Below are positions 19,862 to 27,767 of a stretch of DNA of 64,000 bases, piece after piece. The notes below the pieces were generated by a model. That model did no database searches. It saw nothing but the letters and a program-made list of their open reading frames with translations, and was not told where the DNA came from. The position numbers and the translations under genes are program-made. Origin of the DNA: Candidatus Formimonas warabiya (GTDB taxonomy: Bacteria > Bacillota > Dehalobacteriia > Dehalobacteriales > Dehalobacteriaceae); assembly GCF_002777255.1 (NCBI RefSeq), contig NZ_CP017634.1, positions 756,903 to 820,902 on the forward strand, read 5' to 3'. Each line of letters starts with the position of its first letter. Within the stretch, counting starts at the first letter, position 1.

Positions 19862-21655
19862 GTGTCAGAATCAATTTATGGTTTAAAACGGACTCATTCA
19901 TGCGGCGAGTTAACGGTAAAAAATGAGAACGAGAAAGTAATTTTAATGGGGTGGGCACAAAGGCGCAGAGACCACGGCGGTTTAATTTTCGTAGATTTAC
20001 GGGATCGTTCCGGTTTTGTACAGGTGGTATTTAGCCCGGAAATTTCCGGAGCCTTTTTTCAAAAGGCGGAGTCAGTGCGGAGTGAATTTGTCCTTGCCGT
20101 GGCCGGAACCGTCCGGATCAGGCCGGAGGGGACCATTAACCCCAATATGGCTACAGGGGAAGTTGAAGTATATGCTCATGAACTGCGCATTTTAAATGCT
20201 GCCAAAACGCCGCCCTTTTATATTGAGGACAATGTGGATGTGGACGAAACCTTGCGTTTGAAGTACCGCTACCTGGATTTGCGCCGTCCGGAAATGCAGC
20301 AGGCCTTGATTACGCGGCATAAGACTACCCTGGCCGTGCGCAACTATTTGGATCAAAAAGGTTTTTTGGAGATTGAAACCCCTATGCTGGCCAATAGTAC
20401 GCCGGAAGGGGCGAGAGACTATTTGGTGCCTAGCCGGGTTCACCCCGGCGAGTTCTATGCCTTGCCCCAATCTCCTCAACAATTCAAACAGATTTTAATG
20501 GTATCCGGGATGGAAAAATACTTTCAGATTGTACGCTGTTTTCGCGATGAAGACCTGAGGGCGGACAGGCAGCCGGAATTTACTCAATTGGATATTGAAA
20601 TGTCCTTTATTGAGAGAGATGATATTTTAGGAATCATGGAGGAAATGGTCGCCTATATTTTTGATTGCGTATTAGGGAAAAAAATCACTACCCCCTTTCC
20701 CCGCATTAGTTATGAAGACGCCATCAATCAATACGGATCCGATAAGCCGGATTTAAGGTTTGACATCCCCCTGGTGGATATCGGCGAACTTGTAAAAGAT
20801 AGCGGGTTTAAGGTCTTTGCCGATGTCTTATCTTCCGGCGGCCAGGTTAAAGGAATCAATGCGCCGGGATGCGGCCACTATTCCCGGAAAGAACTTGATG
20901 ATTTGACAACTTATTGCGCTATTTTTGGCGCCAAGGGGCTGGCCTGGATCATCGTGTCTGAGGACGGCGTCAAATCTCCCATCGCCAAGTTCTTCACACC
21001 GGAGCAGTTCAATCGTATCCTGGACCGGATGCACGCCCAACCAGGGGACTTGCTGCTCTTTGTGGCGGATCAGCCTGCAGTGGTGGCGGATAGTCTGGGA
21101 CATTTACGTCAGGAGATTGCCAAAAGAGAAAATTTAATTGACGAGAATGCCCTGAATTTTGCCTGGGTGATTGATTTTCCCCTGCTGGAATACGATGGGG
21201 AAGAAAACAGGTGGGTGGCCATGCACCATATGTTTACCTCACCAAGAGATGAAGACTTAGGCCTTCTTGCCACCGACCCCGGAAAAGTAAAGGCGAAAGC
21301 CTACGATATGATTCTTAATGGGGTAGAAGTGGGAGGAGGAAGTATCCGGATTCACCGGAGGGACATTCAGGAACAATTGTTCAGTTTGGTCGGTTTTTCT
21401 CCGGAGGAAGCCCGGGAGAAATTTGGCTTTATGCTGGAAGCCTTTGAATATGGGGCTCCGCCTCACGGCGGCATTGCTTTTGGCATTGACCGTTTGGTGA
21501 TGTTAATGACGAAAAAAGACTCTATTCGCGATGTCATCGCTTTCCCCAAAACGCAAAGTGCCACCGACTTAATGATCCAGGCGCCTGGCCCTGTTGCGCA
21601 CAAACAATTACGGGAACTTCACATAAAACTGGACGTTTTGAGTAAGAATAAATAA
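19862..21655 (+). CDS. aspS: Aspartyl-tRNA synthetase
   Basis: A 597-residue bacterial-type AspRS. It has an N-terminal OB anticodon-binding domain (VILMGWAQRRRDHGGLIFVDLRD), the catalytic core with DYLVPSRV, QSPQQFKQ and FRDEDLRADRQPEFTQLD, the bacterial GAD insertion (about residues 290-420), and motif 3 GIAFGIDRLVML. Start is GTG 19862 after AAGGAGGTAATTTC. The hisS-aspS pair is standard in Firmicutes and is followed, as in Bacillus, by 6S RNA. Whether the enzyme discriminates Asn from Asp tRNA was not determined. Confidence 0.97.
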   Translation: MSESIYGLKRTHSCGELTVKNENEKVILMGWAQRRRDHGGLIFVDLRDRSGFVQVVFSPEISGAFFQKAESVRSEFVLAVAGTVRIRPEGTINPNMATGEVEVYAHELRILNAAKTPPFYIEDNVDVDETLRLKYRYLDLRRPEMQQALITRHKTTLAVRNYLDQKGFLEIETPMLANSTPEGARDYLVPSRVHPGEFYALPQSPQQFKQILMVSGMEKYFQIVRCFRDEDLRADRQPEFTQLDIEMSFIERDDILGIMEEMVAYIFDCVLGKKITTPFPRISYEDAINQYGSDKPDLRFDIPLVDIGELVKDSGFKVFADVLSSGGQVKGINAPGCGHYSRKELDDLTTYCAIFGAKGLAWIIVSEDGVKSPIAKFFTPEQFNRILDRMHAQPGDLLLFVADQPAVVADSLGHLRQEIAKRENLIDENALNFAWVIDFPLLEYDGEENRWVAMHHMFTSPRDEDLGLLATDPGKVKAKAYDMILNGVEVGGGSIRIHRRDIQEQLFSLVGFSPEEAREKFGFMLEAFEYGAPPHGGIAFGIDRLVMLMTKKDSIRDVIAFPKTQSATDLMIQAPGPVAHKQLRELHIKLDVLSKNK

Positions 21656-21722
21656 TGGAAGAGAGAACCGCTTATGCCATGATTTGCATGGGAAGCAAGG
21701 CTTAAACCAGGTTGTTTGAGAC

Positions 21723-21751
21723 TTGAAAAGGAATTTTGCCTATGTTAAGAT
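21723..21751 (+). promoter_or_regulatory. Promoter of the 6S RNA
   Basis: TTGAAA (21723-21728), 17-bp spacer, TAAGAT (21746-21751). Transcription would start near 21758, just before the closing stem of the RNA. Confidence 0.55.
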
Positions 21752-21757
21752 TTAATT

Positions 21758-21950
21758 AAAGTTATACCCTGCAATGTGCGTGAACAAGCCGATATGTTTT
21801 GAGCCAACACTATTTTAAAGGGAACCTGACTCTAGATGTAGCCTATATGCCTCCTGGACCGAGGACATAGAAAGCATTTAGGAAGGTACCCACCTGCCGG
21901 GGGCAGGTTCAAAACATCGGCCACACGGCATCTGTGGGGTTGTTTTTTTA
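21758..21950 (+). ncRNA. ssrS: 6S RNA (SsrS/BsrA-type)
   Basis: A non-coding stretch of about 190 bases that folds as one long interrupted hairpin. The 5' segment GCCGATATGTTTTGAGCC pairs with GGTTCAAAACATCGGC near the 3' end, and outer segments CCCTGC.../...GTGGGG close it. A large middle part (about 21825-21900) forms the expected open bubble plus apical stem. A run of eight T follows. In Bacillus the 6S RNA bsrA lies between aspS and rarA, and here it lies between aspS and csoR-trxA-rarA. 6S RNA binds the main RNA polymerase holoenzyme and mimics an open promoter. Confidence 0.8.
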
Positions 21951-21982
21951 TTCATAATCCGATGAGAAATTTGGAAATATAG

Positions 21983-22026
21983 TTGTAAAAATGAAATACT
22001 TCATGTATAATACCGGGTAGGGGTAT
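21983..22026 (+). promoter_or_regulatory. csoR promoter with CsoR operator
   Basis: TTGTAA (21983-21988), 17-bp spacer and TATAAT (22006-22011). A CsoR-type palindrome ATACCGGGTAGGGGTAT at 22010-22026 overlaps the end of the -10 and the start of the transcript. The operator indicates autorepression relieved by Cu(I). Confidence 0.8.
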
Positions 22027-22038
22027 GGAGGTGTTAAA

Positions 22039-22305
22039 ATGGCGGAATGCGAAAAAGAAGATGTGATTCAACGGTTGAAAAAGATTGAAGGGCAGGTAAA
22101 AGGCATTCAACGCATGATCGAAGACAATAAATATTGTGTGGATATTTTAATCCAGATTGCCGCTGTTCGGGCTGCCATTAATAAAGTCGGCATCAAAGTG
22201 TTAGAAAACCATACCAGAGAATGTTTGAAGACGGCTTTCCAGAACAAAAGGGAAGAAGAAATGATTGAAGAACTGATCGATGTTGTAGTAAAATTTACTA
22301 AATAA
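22039..22305 (+). CDS. csoR: CsoR-type copper-sensing repressor
   Basis: An 88-residue DUF156 (CsoR/RcnR/FrmR) all-helical regulator. The core R.KKIEGQVKGI..MIEDNKYCVDIL.QIAAVRAAI is clear. Cys33, His58 and Cys62 form the Cys-His-Cys triad that binds Cu(I) in CsoR, rather than the nickel or formaldehyde patterns. The gene is preceded by a matching operator. No copA or copZ follows; instead there is a tiny membrane peptide and trxA, so the regulated copper exporter must be elsewhere or the regulon is unusual. Confidence 0.93.
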   Translation: MAECEKEDVIQRLKKIEGQVKGIQRMIEDNKYCVDILIQIAAVRAAINKVGIKVLENHTRECLKTAFQNKREEEMIEELIDVVVKFTK

Positions 22306-22317
22306 GAAGGTTAAAAG

Positions 22318-22392
22318 ATGGCAACAATACTTATCGGTATCATTATTGCCTTCGTGATTTTTCGCATGGTAAGCGGAAAAAGCTCATGTTGA
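22318..22392 (+). CDS. 24-residue membrane peptide
   Basis: A tiny frame that begins MATILIGIIIAFVIFR and ends in KSSC. It starts at ATG 22318 after AAGAAGG, 12 bp after csoR. It is a single membrane helix with a short cationic tail ending in a cysteine, reminiscent of the small FeoB-associated Cys-rich membrane proteins but much shorter. Cotranscription with csoR and trxA suggests a metal or redox link, which is inference only. It is short enough to be chance, but the ribosome site, spacing and hydrophobic pattern favour a real gene. Confidence 0.5.
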   Translation: MATILIGIIIAFVIFRMVSGKSSC

Positions 22393-22480
22393 AGCAGAGT
22401 AAATCCTTCCGGGCAGGAAGGGACCAAAAAGGTTAAGCAAGAAAATAAAGGATAAAACAGTTTGAAAAGGAGAGTTTATC

Positions 22481-22810
22481 ATGGCCAGTGAAAAAGTAAC
22501 AACGTTTGCCGAAGCTAATTTTCAGAGCGCGGTATTGCAGGCAAATAAACCGGTTTTAGTAGATTTTTGGGCAGCCTGGTGCGGACCATGCAAGATGATT
22601 GCCCCCGTCGTAGATGAAATCGCCCATGAATTTGACGGGAAGTTAATTGTAGGCAAGCTTAACGTGGATGAGAACAACAGCATTGCCGCCCAATATGGTG
22701 TGATGAGTATTCCTACCTTGCTTCTCTTTAAAAACGGAAAAGAGATTGACCGCATTGTAGGCTATAAAACGAAGAGTGAGTTGTCGGGTATCTTAAACAG
22801 CAAATTATAA
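22481..22810 (+). CDS. trxA: Thioredoxin
   Basis: A classical 109-residue thioredoxin with the redox motif WCGPC at about residues 32-36, the buried-Asp segment VLVDFWA, and the cis-proline loop MSIPTLLLFKNG. It reduces protein disulfides in the cytoplasm using thioredoxin reductase. ATG 22481 follows AAAAGGAGAG. It lies 88 bp after the tiny membrane peptide, and a GAAAAGCCC hairpin ends the unit. Sitting next to csoR, it could be coregulated by copper, but no direct evidence shows this. Confidence 0.97.
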   Translation: MASEKVTTFAEANFQSAVLQANKPVLVDFWAAWCGPCKMIAPVVDEIAHEFDGKLIVGKLNVDENNSIAAQYGVMSIPTLLLFKNGKEIDRIVGYKTKSELSGILNSKL

Positions 22811-22831
22811 GAAAAGCCCTTTGGGCTTTTC
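22811..22831 (+). terminator. Terminator after trxA
   Basis: GAAAAGCCC (22811-22819) pairs perfectly with GGGCTTTTC (22823-22831) around TTT. The T stretch is short. Confidence 0.7.
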
Positions 22832-22951
22832 GGGATCCGGTACCGGTTGCCGGGGTTGGGGAAACACCAAAAGAGAAAATCACGCAGTACATGAGGGTGA
22901 AGTACCAAAATGTTTATACCTTCAATTTTGACTTCCTGATACATAAGGGGG

Positions 22952-22977
22952 AAGACCGGATCACCGGTCTTTTTTTT
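22952..22977 (+). terminator. Terminator in the trxA-rarA gap
   Basis: AAGACCGG (22952-22959) and CCGGTCTT (22964-22971) pair around ATCA, followed by seven more T. It ends any transcript crossing 22832-22950, a 120-bp stretch without a recognisable gene, or it acts as an attenuator before rarA. Confidence 0.85.
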
Positions 22978-23028
22978 CCCTTCCATGATGGATTCCTGAA
23001 ACCGTTTTTTCTGAATCGAGGTGAACCG

Positions 23029-24348
23029 ATGGACCTGTTTGATTATTCCCGGAAGGAAGCACTAAAAAAAGCAGCCCCTCTGGCGGCAAGGATGCGGCCC
23101 AGAAGCCTGGATGAATTTATCGGCCAGGAAGAAATTGTGGGGACCGGCTCCTTACTGCGCCGGTCTATCCAGGCAGATCAATTGTCTTCTTTGATTTTTT
23201 ACGGCCCTCCCGGGTCCGGCAAGACCACTTTAGCCCAGGTTATTGCCCAGCATACCAAGGCTTGTTTTGAACAGCTTAGCGCAGTAACGGCAGGGATTGC
23301 CGACCTGAAAAAAGTAATTCAGGAGGCCCGTGACCGTTTAGGCTTTTATGGACAGAGAACCATCCTATTCATAGATGAAATTCATAGATTCAATAAGGCA
23401 CAGCAGGACGCTTTGCTCCCTGCCGTTGAAGAAGGCACCTTAGTATTAATTGGCGCTACCACGGAAAACCCTTATTTTGAGGTAAATTCCGCTCTCCTGT
23501 CCCGGTCCCGGATCTTTCACCTGAAGCCTTTAGGGGCCGGTGAGCTGCAAAAAATCATCAACGAAGCGATTCAGGACCAGGAAAGAGGACTGGGTAGTTT
23601 TCATGTCCGGATCACGGATGATGCTTTAAATCATCTGGTCGAGATGGCGGGGGGAGATGCCAGGATTGCTCTTAATGCTTTAGAATTAGCCGTTCTGACC
23701 ACCGGCCCGGGTGAGGATGGGGTGCGTCCGATCACCCTGGATGTGATCGAGCAGTCCATCCAACGAAGAGCCGTAAAGTATGATAAAACCGGAGACTATC
23801 ACTATGATGTGGTATCCGCGTTCATTAAAAGCATGCGGGGATCAGACCCTGATGCCACGCTCCATTGGATGGCCCGCATGATCGATGCCGGTGAGGATCC
23901 CGAGTTTATCATGCGACGGATTGTGATTTGTGCCGCGGAAGATGTCGGGTTAGCGGATCCCCAGGCTTTATCCGTCGCCACATCGGCTGCCCAGGCCCTG
24001 GCCTATGTGGGCATGCCCGAGGCCCGGCTTCCCATGGCGGCCGCCGCTCTTTACGTGGCTTGCGCTCCCAAATCCAATGCCGTGATTAAAGGTATTGACG
24101 CCGCCTTGGCGGATGTGCGGACCCGTCCCACGGGTGAAGTGCCCCGCCACTTAAAGGATGCCCATTACCAGGGAGCAAAAAAACTGGGCCATGGGGAAGG
24201 ATATTTGTATCCTCAGAACTATCCCGGGAATTTTATCCCCCAACAGTACCTGCCGGAAGAATTGCTGGGCACCCGATATTATCATCCTACGGAGAACGGG
24301 AAAGAACAAGAAATTAAACTCAGACTCAAAAAGATGGGCCTAAGATAA
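23029..24348 (+). CDS. rarA: Replication-associated recombination protein RarA (MgsA)
   Basis: A 439-residue AAA+ ATPase of the RarA/Mgs1/WRNIP1 family, active at stalled replication forks. It has RMRPRSLDEFIGQEEIVG, Walker A GPPGSGKTTL, Walker B LFIDEIHRFNKAQQDALLP, sensor 1 GATTENPYFEVN, and a C-terminal tetramerisation domain with LADVRTRPTGEVPRHLKDAHY. ATG 23029 follows CGAGGTGA; a longer frame from 22891 would run through the terminator. mnmA follows after 15 bp, so the two may be cotranscribed. Confidence 0.95.
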   Translation: MDLFDYSRKEALKKAAPLAARMRPRSLDEFIGQEEIVGTGSLLRRSIQADQLSSLIFYGPPGSGKTTLAQVIAQHTKACFEQLSAVTAGIADLKKVIQEARDRLGFYGQRTILFIDEIHRFNKAQQDALLPAVEEGTLVLIGATTENPYFEVNSALLSRSRIFHLKPLGAGELQKIINEAIQDQERGLGSFHVRITDDALNHLVEMAGGDARIALNALELAVLTTGPGEDGVRPITLDVIEQSIQRRAVKYDKTGDYHYDVVSAFIKSMRGSDPDATLHWMARMIDAGEDPEFIMRRIVICAAEDVGLADPQALSVATSAAQALAYVGMPEARLPMAAAALYVACAPKSNAVIKGIDAALADVRTRPTGEVPRHLKDAHYQGAKKLGHGEGYLYPQNYPGNFIPQQYLPEELLGTRYYHPTENGKEQEIKLRLKKMGLR

Positions 24349-24363
24349 AAGGGGCGTAAGAGA

Positions 24364-25446
24364 ATGCGTACGAAAAAAACAGTATTAGTGGCCATGAGCG
24401 GCGGGGTGGATTCTTCTGTGGCGGCTGCTCTTTTGCAAGAACAGGGTTATCAGTTAATCGGTGTGACGATGCAAATATGGCCGGAGGATCAGCCCGATCC
24501 GGAGGGGTCCGGCGGGTGCTGCAGTCTTTCTGCGGTGGAGGATGCCCGGCGCGTGGCCAATGCTTTGGACATTCCCTATTATGTGATGAATTTTCGCCAG
24601 CTATTTAAAGAAAAAGTAATCGATTATTTTATCCAGGAGTATTTGGAAGGGAAAACCCCCAATCCTTGTATTGCCTGCAATCAGTTCGTTAAATTTGAGG
24701 CCTTGCTTCATAAAGCCCTCGCCTTGGGGGCAGACTTTGTGGCAACAGGTCACTACGCACAGGTTTACTTTGATGAAGAAAGAGGCCGGTTTTTATTAAA
24801 AAAGGCCCAGGACCGGAATAAAGACCAGACCTATGTTTTATATAGTTTCACCCAAGCCCAATTATCCAAAATCATGCTGCCCCTGGGTGTTTTTACGAAA
24901 CCCCAAATACGGGAAAAAGCCAAAGAAATGGGACTGTCCGTGGTGGCGGAAAAGCCGGAAAGTCAGGAAATCTGTTTTGTCACGGATAATGATTACCGGA
25001 GATTTCTCCGGGAAAAAGCAGGAAACCAAATCAAGCCGGGTCCCTTTTTGGACCGGAGGGGAGCGATGATCGGTCAGCATGAGGGAATTCCCTTTTATAC
25101 CATCGGCCAGCGCAAAGGATTAGGAATTGCCTTGGGAAAACCGGCCTATGTAACCGATATTTGCCCTGCCCAAAATGCGGTGGTGATTGGGGATCAGGAA
25201 GACTTAATGAAAGATCGATTGACTTCATGCAAAAACAACTTTATTCTGATGGAACGTTTGGAAAAACCCATGGAGGTAACGGCAAAAATCAGATATAAGG
25301 CAGGAGAAGCCCCCGCTTTGATTACACCTTTGGATGCGGACCGGGTTTTGGTGGAATTTAAGGAGCCGCAAAAAGCCATTACTCCAGGCCAGGCAGTGGT
25401 ATATTATCAGGGTGAGTATGTAGTGGGTGGAGGCGTAATAGAGTAG
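24364..25446 (+). CDS. mnmA: tRNA-specific 2-thiouridylase MnmA
   Basis: MnmA adds sulfur to U34 of tRNA-Lys, -Glu and -Gln. The 360-residue protein has the PP-loop AMSGGVDSSVAAALL, the first catalytic cysteine in NPCIACNQFVKFEALL, the second in PESQEICFV, and TGHYAQV. The C-terminal beta-barrel ends with GQAVVYYQGEYVVGGGVIE. All key residues are in place. Upstream spacing to rarA is 15 bp. No dedicated cysteine desulfurase lies next to it; the sulfur donor must come from elsewhere. Confidence 0.97.
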   Translation: MRTKKTVLVAMSGGVDSSVAAALLQEQGYQLIGVTMQIWPEDQPDPEGSGGCCSLSAVEDARRVANALDIPYYVMNFRQLFKEKVIDYFIQEYLEGKTPNPCIACNQFVKFEALLHKALALGADFVATGHYAQVYFDEERGRFLLKKAQDRNKDQTYVLYSFTQAQLSKIMLPLGVFTKPQIREKAKEMGLSVVAEKPESQEICFVTDNDYRRFLREKAGNQIKPGPFLDRRGAMIGQHEGIPFYTIGQRKGLGIALGKPAYVTDICPAQNAVVIGDQEDLMKDRLTSCKNNFILMERLEKPMEVTAKIRYKAGEAPALITPLDADRVLVEFKEPQKAITPGQAVVYYQGEYVVGGGVIE

Positions 25447-25555
25447 TGAGCCTGTTTATAACCCCCCATCTACGTTGTTACAGCTGCGCATTCTTGCTCG
25501 ACGTACGCCCGGATTGCCTGAGTTCAGGATAAAACCGTGGATAAAAATAATTAAG

Positions 25556-25581
25556 AAAAAATCGCTGAAGGCGATTTTTTT
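25556..25581 (+). terminator. Terminator after mnmA
   Basis: AAAAAATCGC (25556-25565) pairs with the GCGATTTTTT segment (about 25571-25580) around TGAAG; the T run is part of the hairpin. The 110 bp between mnmA and this hairpin hold no recognised gene. Confidence 0.85.
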
Positions 25582-25631
25582 GTACGTTTTTCGTCAATAA
25601 TAGGTAATAATAAATTTGGAGGAGAGATGGT

Positions 25632-26120
25632 TTGTTTAAAGGGCGTCAGATCAAAGGGCTGCGTGTGATCACTTTTGGTGATGGAAAAGAAATAGGACGC
25701 GTGGAAGATTTATTGATTAATACGGAAACGGGCATGCTGCAGGGATTCGTCATTGAAAACCGCAGTATCCTGAAAAACGCAAAATATGTCCAGTTAGGGC
25801 ATGTAGTCAGCGTGGGACGGGATGCGGTGATGATTACTAGTATAGAAGACGTGCAGGATGATCATGATAATAGTGTCTGCAAATTATCCTGGCAGAACAG
25901 ACTGGAAAAAAACGTGTTTTCCAAAGAAGGAACAGACATTGGCACCGTTCAGGATATTTTTTTTGAGTTGCCGGAAGGGCGGATACTGGGGATAGAAATG
26001 TCCGGGGGAATTTGGGCAGACTTAAACCAGGGAAGAAAAATGGTGCCCTGGCACCAGATCCTTTCCGGAAAAGGGGAAAATTTGCTTGTGGATACTTGGG
26101 AAGAAGATATTTGGCTTTAG
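25632..26120 (+). CDS. PRC-barrel domain protein
   Basis: A 162-residue protein with two PRC-barrel halves. The first is KGRQIKGLRVITFGDGKEIGRVEDLLINTETG, the second about residues 87-150 with NVFSKEGTDIGTVQDIFFELPEG. PRC barrels occur in ribosome-maturation (RimM) and sporulation (YlmC/YmxH) proteins. This tandem form is common in Clostridia, with no proven function. TTG 25632 is chosen because GGAGGAGAG precedes it and the barrel begins at once. A zinc-ribbon peptide and a YtxH-like protein follow closely. Confidence 0.85.
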   Translation: MFKGRQIKGLRVITFGDGKEIGRVEDLLINTETGMLQGFVIENRSILKNAKYVQLGHVVSVGRDAVMITSIEDVQDDHDNSVCKLSWQNRLEKNVFSKEGTDIGTVQDIFFELPEGRILGIEMSGGIWADLNQGRKMVPWHQILSGKGENLLVDTWEEDIWL

Positions 26121-26142
26121 GAAGTAAAAGGAAGGTGAAATT

Positions 26143-26295
26143 ATGGGATGTCCGGTATGTAATGGACGAGAAATAGGGAAAATAGGAACGAACCAATATT
26201 TTTGCTGGAATTGTCTCGTGGAATTTAATGACAATGAAGAAGTGTTCGAAATTACCGAAGACGGATCGCTGTTGAGTCTCAACTCTAAAGAATAA
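26143..26295 (+). CDS. Small zinc-ribbon protein
   Basis: A 50-residue frame starting MGCPVCNGREIG with a second pair in YFCWNCLVEF, giving CxxC...CxxC, a zinc-ribbon knuckle pair, and an acidic C-terminal half. ATG 26143 follows GGAAGGTGAA, and spacing to both neighbours is 20-22 bp, so it sits inside an operon with the PRC-barrel and YtxH-like genes. It is probably a small nucleic-acid- or protein-binding ribbon. Function is unknown. Confidence 0.8.
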   Translation: MGCPVCNGREIGKIGTNQYFCWNCLVEFNDNEEVFEITEDGSLLSLNSKE

Positions 26296-26314
26296 GATTA
26301 AGGAGGTGAAAGAC

Positions 26315-26509
26315 TTGAATAGATCATTTTTTAGGGGAATTCTTGCCGGTAGTATCATTGGCACCGTGATTGGCATGTTTAGCGCACCTCAAATGAAACC
26401 CATGCCGGAAAACGTCAGGAAGATGATGGATGATCCGGGCAAAATCCAGAACCGGGCCAAAAAAGTATTGAAGGGGCTTAGTAAAGGAGTTTCGGAGATA
26501 ATCAAATAA
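26315..26509 (+). CDS. YtxH-like small membrane protein
   Basis: A 64-residue protein with an N-terminal glycine-rich membrane helix (FFRGILAGSIIGTVIGMFSAPQ) followed by a basic amphipathic tail, the pattern of YtxH/general-stress small proteins. TTG 26315 is chosen because AGGAGGTGAAA lies just before it; the GTG at 26306 is part of that ribosome site. It is the last gene before a terminator at 26523. Confidence 0.72.
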   Translation: MNRSFFRGILAGSIIGTVIGMFSAPQMKPMPENVRKMMDDPGKIQNRAKKVLKGLSKGVSEIIK

Positions 26510-26522
26510 ATGGGGTCAATTC

Positions 26523-26544
26523 AGTGAGGGAAACCTCACTTTTT
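26523..26544 (+). terminator. Terminator after the YtxH-like gene
   Basis: AGTGAGG (26523-26529), loop GAAA, CCTCACT (26534-26540), then TTTT. Confidence 0.88.
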
Positions 26545-26576
26545 CTTTCATTTTTTGAATAGACGGGGTGACATTT

Positions 26577-27620
26577 TTGGAGCAAAAAGCCCGGCGGATC
26601 CTAACCGTAATTCTGATGATTACGGCGGGTATCCTGGTTGTTTGGCTGATCATAAAAATCAGGGCCATCCTGATGCCTTTTGCTTTCGCAATTTTGCTGG
26701 CCTACATCTTACTGCCACCTGTGGAAGCACTGGTAAAACGAAAAATACCCATTACCCTGGCCATTATCCTGGTGTATTTAGCGCTGGCCAGCGCCGTCAC
26801 CATTTTTGTCTTATATATTTTCCCCGGAATTTTTACGGAATTGAACAGGTTTGCCAACGATATTCCGGATTATACCCGGAATATCCAGACCTGGATGAAA
26901 GAATGGCAGCAAAATTACAGCCGGTTTAATCTGCCGGAGAGTATCCGGCAAATCATTGATGAAACCATCCTTTCCCTCGAAGAAAAAATTATTGAGGCGG
27001 TAAGAAACGCCATGGCCCTGGCGGTGGGATTGTTTAGTTATACAGTCAGTTTAATCCTGATTCCTTTTTTAACCTATTATTTTCTCAAGGACCATGAAGC
27101 CATTACGAAAAAAATGGTCTCTTATCTGCCCCCCAGGTACCGGGAAGAATTATTAAATCTCTGGGCCATGATGAATGTGGTTTTGCGCAAATTTATCTAT
27201 GGCCATTTGACGGTTGCTCTTATTGTCGGTACCCTCACAGGATTAGGGCTGGCCTTAATCGGCATGGACTTTGCCGTGACATTAGGATTTATTGCCGGAG
27301 TGGCTGATATCATCCCTTATTTCGGACCCATTATCGGCGCCATTCCCGCCGTTTGTTTAGCCCTGATGCAATCAAAAAAATTGGCCCTTTCTGTAGTTTT
27401 AGTGATGTTTATTGTCCAGCAGGTGGAAAGCAGTGTGATTTCACCAAAGATCATTAGCGACAGTGTTGGGCTGCATCCCCTGGTGATTATCTTTGTCCTG
27501 CTTTTGGGCGGATATTTGTTTGGGGTATGGGGCATGCTGGCGGCCGTTCCTGTCACGGCAGTGCTAAGAATACTGGTGAATTACGCCTATCAGAAGATCG
27601 TTGCTTATCGGACCGATTGA
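26577..27620 (+). CDS. AI-2E/PerM family transporter
   Basis: A 347-residue integral membrane protein with seven to eight predicted helices and the AI-2E exporter/PerM signatures. These include AILLAYILLPPVEAL near the N-terminus, LIPFLTYYFLKDHEAI in the middle, GFIAGVADIIPYFGPIIGAIPAV, and SVISPKIISDSVGLHPLVII. The family includes exporters of autoinducer-2 and Na+/H+ antiporters; the substrate here is unknown. TTG 26577 has GGGGTGA well placed; GTG 26568 is an alternative. alaS follows 147 bp later, and in Clostridia this permease is often found beside alaS. Confidence 0.9.
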   Translation: MEQKARRILTVILMITAGILVVWLIIKIRAILMPFAFAILLAYILLPPVEALVKRKIPITLAIILVYLALASAVTIFVLYIFPGIFTELNRFANDIPDYTRNIQTWMKEWQQNYSRFNLPESIRQIIDETILSLEEKIIEAVRNAMALAVGLFSYTVSLILIPFLTYYFLKDHEAITKKMVSYLPPRYREELLNLWAMMNVVLRKFIYGHLTVALIVGTLTGLGLALIGMDFAVTLGFIAGVADIIPYFGPIIGAIPAVCLALMQSKKLALSVVLVMFIVQQVESSVISPKIISDSVGLHPLVIIFVLLLGGYLFGVWGMLAAVPVTAVLRILVNYAYQKIVAYRTD

Positions 27621-27767
27621 CAATAAAAGAGATTGTCAGTATAATCTTCATGTTTTACTGATTCCTTCCATGAGAGATACTTCTTTGAAAAAAAGAGTGT
27701 AATAAACCAAAAAAGTGCTAAAATATAAAGGAGATTAGTCTCTTACGGGGAAGAATGGAGGAAAAGA

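Noticed and set aside
25447..25555. Possible repeat or small RNA after mnmA
   Set aside because: The sequence has some self-complementarity (ACGTACGT-like parts), but no second copy in the window and no clear fold were found.
25837..26376. 179-residue minus-strand open frame across the PRC-barrel and zinc-ribbon genes
   Set aside because: It covers three better-supported plus-strand genes with ribosome sites and family motifs.
26555..26929. 124-residue plus-strand frame over the AI-2E family gene
   Set aside because: An alternative phase of the transporter gene, with no hydrophobic pattern and no conserved features.
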